In this document: positions 1-9,923 of the stretch, piece by piece | Numbering within the stretch: position 1 is the stretch's first letter | Layout: each line of letters begins with the position of its first letter | The notes under the pieces: model-generated | The model's database searches: none | What the model was told of the DNA's origin: nothing | Seen by the model: only the letters and a program-made list of their open reading frames with translations | Assembly: GCA_933822405.4 (NCBI GenBank) | Contig: CAKOGP040001760.1 | Span: 1-20,572 of the forward strand | Direction of reading: 5' to 3' | Source of the DNA: Cylindrotheca closterium | Taxonomy: Eukaryota > Bacillariophyta > Bacillariophyceae > Bacillariales > Bacillariaceae | Length of the DNA stretch: 20,572 nucleotides | Made by a program: the position numbers and the translations under genes

Positions 1-364
1 ATCACCTTGAGGGGACCGTTAATTGGACCAGAGAGTGTCCGTCATTCGTACGTTAGATAGTTTAACCTAGAGATTTGCACACATCTTGTAAAATCCCCAT
101 GTTTGTCATCGTACTCGTTTTCGTCCCAAATCTCTCGTACCTCGCTACTCAATTTAACGTTTTAGGGGGCGAAAGTTGGCCCCTTAAGTAAACCCATTTA
201 CCCGCATCTTCGGCCGCACGGAAAGCTACTGTACTGTACAGTAGCGAGGAGCCAAACTTGGGGGGGGGGTCCTGTACCAATACGCATCGTGCGGAAATGC
301 GCAAAAATGATATTTTTCAGTAAGTATGATCGGTTAAAGACATCTTTACAGACTTATACTACAG
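1..364. other. Intergenic, downstream of the AGC kinase gene
   Basis: No gene is seen here. The stretch lies downstream of the stop codon of the minus-strand kinase and probably includes its 3' UTR. It carries a near-perfect 21-bp palindrome (225-245, 10-bp arms around one base) and a run of ten G at 260-269. No open frame of note was found. Confidence 0.6.
225..245. repeat. 21-bp palindrome of TACTGTAC type
   Basis: Positions 225-234 (GCTACTGTAC) are the exact reverse complement of 236-245, with one T between them. The core contains overlapping TACTGTAC/GTACAGTA words. It could be a dimeric protein-binding site or an RNA hairpin in the 3' flank of the kinase gene; the sequence does not say which. 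Confidence 0.6.
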
Positions 365-2471
365 CTAGTCTATGTTCCTTGTTACTCCGCTACTTGGCTC
401 GTTGGTGGCATGAAGGTTGTAATGATGCGTTCGTTGTCTTGCGGGAATAGCGACACCGAAATCGTCTCTTTCTTTGTCATCAAAGGTAAAGCCAACGAAT
501 GTATCCTCATTCAGCTCATCGAGATCTCCTTCATCAGAATGATTACCCGTGTTATCTTCAGTTTCGACAGGCATCCTTGTAAACGTATTGTCGAAGTTTG
601 CAGTAGCAGCATCCAAATTTATAGGATCGGTTCCCTCGCCAGGTGCTACATGCGGTTCAGGTGCTGTCATAGCTTTGCCATCAGAGTCAATCGATGGTGG
701 GTTCCATCCCTCGCAAGGCCTTATTGGCGCTTCAACCCGTCGGCCATACAAGGCACGCCAACTAATACTACGGAAAAAATCGTGCTCCATGGCAGCACGA
801 ACACCAGTGACTCCAAGGCGCCGCCTTGGGTTGCGCTCCAACAAAGCTCCAACACATGCCGTAGCAGATTGACTGAAGTACGATGGCACGTCCAGTGGTG
901 CACTCTTTAGTCGCCGAAATAGTTTTGCCCTGTCGGTTGTGTACCATGGAGGTAACCCCGTCATCATCTCATAGACGAGCATTCCTAGACCCCAGTAATC
1001 AACACAGAACCCATGACCCTGTTGAGCAAGAACTTCCGGGGCCATGTACTCTGGTGTACCACACATTGATGTCGCACCTTCACATGCATCTTTTATCCCC
1101 GCCTTTGCGAGGCCAAAATCTCCCAACTTGATGTGTCCATCTGCATCTAAAAGCACATTCTCTGGCTTCAAATCACGGTATATTATTCCACGCTTGTGCA
1201 GATGTCCTAAAGCTAACAGCAGTTCTGCTGCGTAGAATCTGGCTACCCGCTCTGGAAATCGTCTGAAACGTGAGAGGTGGAAGAAGAGTTCGCCGCCAGG
1301 ACAGTAGTCTAAAACGAGATACAGTTTGTCTGGTGATTGAAAGGCGTAGTGAAGCTTCATGATGAACGGGTGATTAACGATGGACAAAACTTTCCGTTCC
1401 GTACGTGTCCGTTCAATCTGTCTACGCCGCACAAGATGCGATTTACGCAATATTTTCATTGCAAACAAAGCTCCCTTTTCCTTTCCCTGACGCTTCTGCA
1501 CTAATACGACCTAAATACAAATTGTTAGCCCTGAAAACTTGAAGAACCAATCGTTCATGTCCTACCTTTCCAAAAGATCCTTTTCCTAGCACGCGCAGTA
1601 GCGGTAAGAACATTTGTACATTCGGCTTGTCTTGTGGTTGCCTCTGAATTGGTTGGGGTTCCCACGAATTGGAGCCTCCGCTACTTGTTGGCATGGGCCG
1701 TATGTCACTATCTGGTGTCGCTGTTACACAGTGTGCCTTCGACTGTGCTTCAGACCAAGGTGACCCAGCGACCACTGCAGCGCTTGGTGGCACAGCAGCT
1801 TGATCCAGCGGTGGATGCAGAGGCTGTTTTTGGTTTGTCTCAACATTTTCATCATCGTCGTCCGAGTCATCATCTTCGTCCCATTTCGTCGCCCAATCAT
1901 TGATTCCTCCCCCTTTTGCTAGCTTTGCTTTGTCGGCTGCCTTTTGTATTGCGCTACTTATCGATAAGCTTTTCATGGAATTAATGATCGCAGCACCTCG
2001 CACAGATGGTCGGAAGTTCATCCCAGTTTTCTTGACTCTCGTCGGAGACTGATACGATCCTCCGCCATCTTGAGATACTACGGAAGAATTGTTTCTTTGC
2101 TGCGAAGAGCTGGGATTCCAGGCTTGTTGGTTTCCACTGTTGTGAGACTGACTGTGTTGTTGGAAATGATTTTGTTGATTCTGCCACACCTCATCGGGGT
2201 ACAAGCTTTGTTGTGTACGATTCCCACCATCTCCTGCGGTAACATAAGAACTGCCTCCAGTTGACAAGCCGTTCGTGGTATTGCTCCCCATTACTCCCCC
2301 AGCAGCGTTCTGTTTAGATTTTTCACGTCGCAGGGCATTCATCATTCTTCCGCCGGAGCGTTGCTGATTCGTTGGGTTCGTTGGATTACTATAGGAAGGG
2401 GGCGCTCTTGCCTGGTATTCAAACTCTTCTTCAGCTTCATGCCCTTCGGGCACTGAGCCTTCGTTTCCCAT
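365..2471 (-). CDS. AGC-family Ser/Thr protein kinase, p70 S6 kinase-like
   Basis: Two exons (2471-1566 and 1510-365) flank a 55-bp GT-AG intron (1511-1565) that falls right after the glycine loop. Joining them gives a continuous GKGSFGKVVLVQKR. The product is 683 aa. Residues 1-285 look disordered: Q/N/S-rich at about 86-140, with an acidic DEDDDSDDDDE run near 198-208. The kinase domain spans about 288-548, with the loop at 296-302, ATP lysine K321, YRDLKPEN (catalytic D415), DFG (D433) and an SMCGTPEYMAPE activation segment. S450 sits where most AGC kinases have the PDK1-phosphorylated Thr. The C-tail keeps a turn motif (FTRMPVE, T613) and a hydrophobic motif FVGFTF (T644), very like S6K. 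Family knowledge implies activation by PDK1 and TORC-type input. The start is the first in-frame ATG and yields MGNEGS, a candidate N-myristoylation signal. SGK or Akt type is the main alternative; no PH domain is seen. Confidence 0.92.
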
Positions 2472-3535
2472 TGAAGCTCTATGATCTTTATCACAAATAA
2501 CAAATGACAATCCATGAGTTTGATGACCCAACACAAGGCTTGGTGCTGGTGCTGGCTTTCATTGCAGTAAACACTAAGTAAGCTCATTACAAGTCCGTCC
2601 ACCAACCCAAGAAGCTAGCTACTGTTGAGCTGTTGTGGGTACCCGTATAGTACTTGAACAGCTGCAAAGAACAGTCAGAAAAATATTACCGGTACGAGTA
2701 GTACTGTATACATCGGAAGACAGACACATCACGCCGTTACCAAACACAGTGATACCTATTCGGCTTCGATTCGAAGATTTCTCTAATGATTTCCATCAGC
2801 GTTGAATAAAACCCATCAAAAGTGACGGCACAATACGTAATGAGTCACAGATTGGTTTCATCCTGTGTCCTCTATTGCCTAGGATGTTCAAGATCAATGG
2901 TATGAGAAGCTCGTGTCCCCTCTAAATAACCATCAATGGACTAGGGCTGTGGTTGTCCAGCCCGATGAAATTACTCATTCCCTAATTTCGCTACTTTCCT
3001 TGCTTATTGCTAACCCGCATATCGAAAAGCTTGTTCGCTATTATCAACATTCTGTTGGTTACAGCGCTGAAATCTTGAAATATTTTAGCCAAATAGTACA
3101 TCAGAGAGGTCTTCCTGTCATGATCCAGTATCCACCAAAACTTCATTTCGAGAGCTCTAGTACTAATTTTGCTCTTGTCTCGCGTGACACGAAGCTATTA
3201 TGATTTTTGGATAGTATCACAGTGGTGGTGCCTGGTGGACAATTATTCATTGGTAGATGATGGCTGTGCATAGTTCCATTTCATATTCGCCCAGGTGAGT
3301 CTGGTCATAACAATGGATTCGATCACATTATTATCAATACGCCAAACGCTGTGTTAGGCTCGGGACGTGAAACAGTGACACAGATTGAGATGACTGGACT
3401 CGAGACTCGTGTAGTTAACTCGTGTCAAAATATGGGATGTGGTAGCTCCGCTGGCGCGCATTTCGAAGAAACAATTACCATCGTTATTAGGAGGCAACTG
3501 TGGTTGAAATCGACAAATGAGGAAAGAGAGGTACA
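2472..3535. other. Intergenic between divergent kinase and giant gene
   Basis: This roughly 1-kb gap separates two divergently transcribed genes and should hold both promoters. No promoter motif can be assigned with confidence. It contains one open stretch on the plus strand (2883-3203) described separately, and a possible splice donor (CAG followed by GTGAGT near 3292-3299) that might belong to a leader intron of the downstream gene. Confidence 0.5.
2883..3203 (+). other. Unidentified open reading stretch, possible gene relic or exon
   Basis: About 106 codons are open here, ending at a TGA. There is no ATG at the left edge: the frame opens just after a TAG that also forms a plausible 3' splice site (pyrimidine-rich stretch then CCTAG before GATGTTCAAG). 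The conceptual peptide is ordinary in composition, with a Leu/Ile-rich segment (SLISLLSLLIANPHIEKLV) and no family I recognise. It could be an exon, a decayed gene, a transposon remnant or chance. No partner exon was found. Confidence 0.22.
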
Positions 3536-6500
3536 ATGGCCTCATCAGGGACAACAAGCGTTGGCGATGCTTCAAAAAATGTGCGGCCCACTGAAGCTCA
3601 ACTTCGATGGGCTCAGTTTCATCATAAACGACGTGCTCAAGGAGTGAAATTGTCCATTGTTAGGCTTTATCAGACACCTGAAGAAACAGAGGATGTTGTT
3701 GGTGCATACCCAGAAGATGGGAACAGCACCACGAGTATTTCCGAGGCTGAAATACAGCAACGCAGACCCAAGGTATCAAAAGGGCGCCGTGCCTGTTTGC
3801 GTGTATCAAGACGAAAATATAGACAACGAGCCCTAGAGATCGAAAACGAGGGTTTTCGACGGCGACAAGGGGTGGATACATTTAGTGACAGTGAAGACGA
3901 AGATGACGAATTGAACGACATTTTCATGACCAAAAGAAGGCGACAACGAAGGCGGAAGGGAAAAGACATCGAACGTTTGAAGCGCTTTGAGGATGCATGT
4001 CATGCGATGATGATGAATCTAGCGCAACGAGAAGAGCAAGTTATTGCAATTCCAACAAAACGCTGGACTAGGACTGCTGACCATATTGCAGCATCTACGA
4101 TGCTCGTGGAGGAATATTTGGATCCTAAATGGGGGATTCGTCGACGTAATATGGACACATCGAAAGATGGAGATGAGAACCAGTTCAACCTTCAACACAA
4201 GGCAATGACACCACTGGACAGAGGTGCCTCATGGTTGATACATTTGCCAGACGTCATCCCTTCATCGCGGGATAATCCATCAAATTACCTCTCCGTTAAT
4301 ATGCAATCTGCCTTGACTGCGGGTACCATTGTTAGTGACGGAATGTCAGAAGGAGGACAAAGTGTTTCGACTTTGGCTATGAAGGCACCAGGACAACAGA
4401 AATTCAATCAACTCGTGGCACTGGCCCAGCGACAACTGATTGACCAACAATATAATTATTTGAAGGATAGTCCGAGAGCTGATCCTGGCTATGAACCTTC
4501 GCGAAAAGACGAATTGACGAATCCCCGTATTTATGCAAGTACACATGGTCCAGAGGGGGAGGAGCAACCAATCCAATCCACGCCAACTAAATCGTACATG
4601 CCAAGGATGCGATTGCGTGATTTTATTTTAGATACAGAGAAAAGTGAGAACGCATACAGTAAAGATGAACTAGATCCTGAAGAATTGGCGGCCTTGAATC
4701 AAATCCCGAAAGATAGGTACCTCCAAGCTCTCCGAATTAGCAAGGGTGGTGATAGTAAATTGGCAAGAGTAGCACCGTTTCGAAAACAGGTAATAGAGCT
4801 ACACGCGACAATGTCGATGGACACTACATCCGTTATGTACGGTGCAGGTGCGGCAGCATCGAAATCAAAGCTGCAGCCGGAGGAGTTAGCTATCATGGAA
4901 TCCATAGTTTGCAGTCGCCTTCGAGATTTGGAAATAGAACCCTACGAGACTAGGACTCGTTATCTGGATATCGCAGATGGAATTGTACAGGAGGTGGAGG
5001 CAGAAGAAGAAGAAGTTCAAAACTCTCGGCTGAGGCACCTTTTCGGTTCAATGAAGCTGTGTCCAAGCGGTTCGCAGAAGGATGGTTCGGGACTTGGAAA
5101 AGTATTGGCTCTACAGCAGATAATCAGTTCTCGTATCAAGGATTTTGAAGGACAGGATAATAACGAGGCATGGACAAGATATTCTCGAGCAAAGGCAGTC
5201 GCGGTGGCATCCGATTCAAACATTATGCGTTTCACTGGATTGCACAACAGGACAAAACACCGATCATCTTCGGCTACAATTCGAAAGACGCGATACAAAA
5301 ACTTGTATCATGCAGAACGAGACATTCAGCCAGAAGCAGAACGAGACATTCAGCCAGAAGAGCTGATAGTCATGTGTCAGGGCATAAGCTTGTACCTCGA
5401 ACGAGAGCTTCAAGGTAAAGAAAAGGCAAAGATAAAGAGTAGCTTCCGAAGAACTGTTGGAATGACTGGAACTTTGAAAGGTACCAAGGGCAGAGATGAA
5501 ACAAACAGCATGCGAGAAATGTACAACATATTTGAAGAGCAAGCCGATGGTCACCTATTCGAAGATGATGGGTTTCAGTCGGATGAAGTATTCATACTTC
5601 GCAATACGATTCGTGCCCGCATCCAGGAAATAGAAAACGGCGGTAGCATCAGTGAGAAGAATAGACTGACGAGAGCCAAATTAATTGGACAAATATTCGA
5701 GGCAGGTAAGCACGAGAGGCGAACTGGATGGATAAGAGAAATGATAAAAGTGCTAGAATCCGAGGACAAACTGATTCGGTACGGCAAAGACCTCTCGCTA
5801 TCGAGCTCAGGAAAATCCTCCTCCGATATCAGGCGTCTCTCTGAGCCAATCAATAAGGTACCTACTCATCCAGAAAGAGAGCCCCGCTTTTCCGAGCCAA
5901 GTGGACCCCAGTATTCAAATGAACAAGGTCAGCAAACTTCTGCTCTTGATACAAAGTTACAGGGTATTTGGAACCGAGGTAAAAATAGCCTGAGCGGTAT
6001 TTCTGCGACGCTGAGCCATGAATCAGCTTCTGGCTCGCTTGCAAAACCGATAAGAGATACTGTATTAAGCGTTTCTGAAAAAGTCAATCGTTTGCTTCAG
6101 AACTCAACTGAACCAGACCAGCAACAGAATCCAGGCCATGATTCATGTTTACGAAACGAATCATTGAGTGCCTCTGACAGAATCGATCTTTACCTCGATC
6201 ATTTGATGGCAGCGCCGAATTTGGGAACTGTAATTGGAGAAAATCAGACGACAGCGAAGTCAGAAAACGGTTCAGATCAATTCGAGAAGTTGCTTCGAAA
6301 CTTTCAGAATGAGGCAGAGTGTGGTGCCACGCAAGAACCAGACGCGTTAGGTGATTCATTGGGGAACTCATTTTGGCATTCCAGTGATAGTGCCAATGCA
6401 TTAGATAGTGAAACGACGAAGAAGCGGGAAACATGTTTCGAGCTTGGAAACAAATCTATTGCTCCTCGACGACGCAATGACGGCGATTCTGATGAAGCTG

Positions 6501-9426
6501 AAGTACAGCCGCAACCTCCTCACCGGACGAAAGCTGAACAAGAAATATTTGATGCGATGGAGGCAACACTTCCGAAACAGGAAAAAGTAAAAGAGTATGC
6601 TCCAGACGAGCTTGATACAGATTTTCTCGCCGCTTATAGGAAAAAACGGGAGTCTACAATTTCAGTAGATGACGCTTCATCTGCATCTTCCTACAAGGTA
6701 CTTCCGTCTGGATTTCGTGAAGTTGTTAAGCAGTACTCGCCTTCAAGGGAGATTCGTGGATTTTCTTCGTCAAGAGCAAAGCACACGGGCTCTAGCCAGT
6801 CGGAGAAAACAAGAGAGATATCAAAGCTATCCGAAGAGAATGTTAGAGAGTTTGCCAAGAATTCTTCCCCTAGGGAAACATTCAACCCCGGGGTGATCGA
6901 TTCTGATGAGGTTTTAAGCGATGCTGGTCGTCGTATTAATCCATCTTTACTCTCCAGTCTCATGCTGTCTCCTGATTTGTTGACCAAGAGACATCAACAA
7001 GCAGTTCGAGCGATTGAGCGCAGTCAGTGGGATGACGTCAACTACTTGATCAATGCAAACCCCTGGCTGGCAGAAATGAGTGAATTGAGAACGAAACAGT
7101 ACCTATTACACAAAATTGCATTCTTTGGTGCAGGGCACACCCCGGCGCCATTTGAGCTTTGCGAGCTCTTGATTGACAAGTTCCCAGCTGCTGTTCACAA
7201 GTTCGATGAAGACGGAAATGTACCACTCCATCTGGCTGCTGCTGCAGGGCACATGAAAATGATCAGCATGCTTGGGGAAAAGTTCGAAAGCGGTGCTTCA
7301 ATACGAAACGAAGATGGCATGCTTCCGGTTCACTTTGCGCTTGCCTCGTATGGAAAACTTGGTTTTGCAGCGACCCCCCGTGCAAGTGTTCAGAATGGCG
7401 AAAGCGCGGAACCGATTCAAGTTATGCAGAAAGTGTTGAGTTTTTTCCCTCAAGCTGTTGCTATATCCGATAATGATGGCAATCTACCATTACACATTGC
7501 AGTTCACTGTCTCGAGGGTCAATTGGCAATCGATGCTATTTTGCTTTTGCTCGATGAGGCAGAAAGACAGCTGAAGGATCCTTACGGCGCCCGATTTTAT
7601 AACAAGAAAAGGATTGAAGAAATTCGTGATGATGGAGTACTAGATGCGTTTTCAAGCAATGATCAAGAGGATTTGGACACAGACTTGCATTGCAGCATGG
7701 TGCGAAACAATGACAGTGAATGCCCATTGCTACTGGCTATCCATGCAAGAAAGGGCTGGCAAATCATAGATGCTCTTGTTGCAGGCCCAGGGGGTCAGGA
7801 AGCTGCTTTGCACCAAGACTCCGACAATTGCAATGCACTTCATCTCCTCGTTGGCGAGTACCAGGATCCTTCTGCAGCTCTTTCGATTTTAAAATCTGTT
7901 CCAGAGACTACGACCGTGCGAAATAGCGCAGGGGTGTTGCCAATCGAGGTACGTTTAGAAATGAAACCAGTGCTTTCTTGAGTTTAAACCATTGATGTGA
8001 ACTGTTGCTTCCGTAGGTGGCTTGTATGCAACTGATGCCAGATGAGGTCATCCTCGCAATCGCATTCGCTGACTTGCATCTCGATCTTATCGGGGATGAT
8101 GCGACAAAAAATAGGGAAAACTTTGGTGGGAGCTGGTGGTTCCTAACTTGTGAATGCGATGATCACTACGTCGATATTGTGCGTAATCTTGTCTCAATGT
8201 GCTCGTTTGAACAAGTAAGAATGCTTTGTGTTATGGAGGGAGGTCCAAGTCAAAACAAGGGGACTGTCATCTCGCGTGCAACACCAAAGTGCCGCGAAGT
8301 TCTCGCACGAGCGACACGTTTCCTAGGAAGGTTCGAATTTGTAGGCAAGACTCCGCTCTATTCTGATGTTGACAAAAGAATCAAAGCATTTGATGCTTTC
8401 GATTTCGGAGGTGGGAGCCACTCAAGAGACGAAGGTCGTCGTGTTGTGCTAAAAAGCTATTCCTTGAGAAATCTGTTCTTGGCTGAGGTGAGCTCTTTCT
8501 TCTACCTGAACAAAATAAACTTGGTAAAATTGCTAACACGTCTTCAGACTGAAATTCTACTTGCATATGAGCTCGATGAAAGCAAAGTAGAAGAAGTGCT
8601 CACATTCTCTGTTCGGGAGGGTGGAAATAGCTTATCAGAGCAATCCTGGGTGTCGATCGAGTCCCCAGAGGCAACGCTAAAGGATGTTGCGGACAGCATG
8701 ATGAGAAAAGGAGGATACTGGAATCAGCCAGATTTGCGAACCAAATATTCGACGAAAGTATGTCTTGTACTACGTCTTATCGCGAAATCGCTATGGCACT
8801 TGCACACCAATGGGGTGGTTCACGGGGATTTGAGTCTTCAAAGCTGTGGGTTGTTTGAACACGGATGGAAACTCCTTGGCCGAATGGAAGTACAACCAAT
8901 AGGCCAAGCTTTCGACACAGCGCGATTTCAACATTCTTTTCCACCAGAGGCACTGCAATCTAGTGACCTAGAGATCAATGTCTACGATACTGATGTCCCG
9001 CCTGTTTCGTTCAAGCAGTCAATCGTTTCCGACCCGTCTATCGATATTTGGGCTTTCGGGAAGATCGCTTATGAGGCAATACTGGGAAAGCCTCTCGTCG
9101 CATACGATGCAAATCTTCCGGCAAATGATGTTGTGGCACTTCTCGAGGTAATGGAGTGGAACGAAGATTGTCTGAAGGATGTATTTCACGAACTATTGGG
9201 GTCTGGTGGAATAGCGGAAAGTGGTGCTGAGCTCTTCACATCATGTTTGTTTCCTCGACCAGAAGATAGGCCTGGAAGTATAGGTGAAATCTTATCCCAT
9301 CCGTTTTGGCAACACAACATTAAGCAAAGAAACAAGGCAAGGGGACCACGCCGCCGAAGAAACACAGATTCCATCAGTGCATTCACCGAAGCTTCGAAAT
9401 CTTTGTTCACCGAGGTGTCTGACTAG
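3536..9426 (+). CDS. Giant repeat/ankyrin/pseudokinase protein
   Basis: Three exons: 3536-7948, 8017-8487 and 8548-9426, about 1920 aa. Intron 1 (68 bp, GTACGT...CGTAG) is required because the frame otherwise stops at 7981. Intron 2 (60 bp, GTGAGC...TTCAG) is a multiple of three with no stop, so it could be retained (1940 aa). The N-terminus is basic, with an acidic run near 116-126 and an NLS-like KRRRQRRRKGK at 133-143. A degenerate helical module recurs near 376, 445, 520, 605 and 680. Residues about 710-1140 are polar and low-complexity. Ankyrin-type repeats run from about 1145 to 1475, with DGNVPLHLAAAAGH, DGMLPVHFA and DGNLPLHIAV signatures. The C-terminal 300 residues resemble a protein kinase: K1617 in RRVVLKSYS, then HGDLSLQS (1720-1727) in place of HRDLKxxN, and no DFG. 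It is therefore probably a scaffold or pseudokinase. The ATG start is the first usable one; an untranslated 5' exon cannot be excluded. Confidence 0.85.
5312..5359 (+). repeat. Perfect 24-bp tandem duplication inside the giant gene
   Basis: Two identical 24-bp copies (5312-5335 and 5336-5359) encode AERDIQPE twice in a row (residues about 593-608). Perfect identity suggests a recent slippage or duplication. It lies at the start of the fourth copy of the degenerate helical module, so the reading frame is preserved and the module is lengthened by eight residues. Confidence 0.95.
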
Positions 9427-9923
9427 CAGCAGCACCGAAAACCCAGACACCACTGTATCAATATACTTAAAAACCTAATGCAACAGAAAAAGGGGCAGAT
9501 ATCTGTAGCTTTTCATGTTAGATAGTGCTGTTAGTAACCGTTTTTAGATTCGTGGAGTTGAATGAAGGGCCTAACCACCCACGATTTTCTCCGAACAGAA
9601 GCACGAATAGATCTTTTAAAAAAGGTTGAAGCACGGACCCTTCCCCCCCTTAGCAAAGGTTCCGCTTTGGAGTTCCTCATTCGGACAGAGGGTTTCTTGT
9701 CAGCCGAGCTACCGAGGGTGATTTTTTCAGTGCGATCACACGGAATTCTTTGTCGTTCATTCATTCGGTTTTTGCGGGCTATCTTCAGAAGCGATCCTTA
9801 CCGTGATGTGAAAAGATTGGACCGCCTTTGCACAAAGTCTTCTCAAGCAAGGTACGATTCAGTTTCCTTCTTGAATCATAATCTCTCGTTCCCACAATTA
9901 TAAGATCTGAAAGCAAAGTGAAC
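9427..9923. other. Intergenic / 5' leader of 6-phosphogluconate dehydrogenase
   Basis: The stretch between the giant gene and gnd, both on the plus strand, contains the 3' flank of the first and the promoter or leader of the second. An ATG-initiated frame begins at 9562. A possible 53-bp intron (9852-9904, GTACGA...ATAAG) would join that frame in phase to the gnd coding frame, giving an N-terminal extension of about 100 residues. Without it, gnd starts at 9924. No signal peptide is evident in the putative extension. Confidence 0.45.

Noticed and set aside
5264..7727. Many antisense frames within the giant gene, some up to 116 codons
   Set aside because: They are shadows of the long sense frame. 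None has recognisable content or its own start context.
9562..9903. Independent 113-aa gene upstream of gnd
   Set aside because: It has no recognisable domain. The frame is better explained as leader sequence or as a possible spliced N-terminal exon of gnd.
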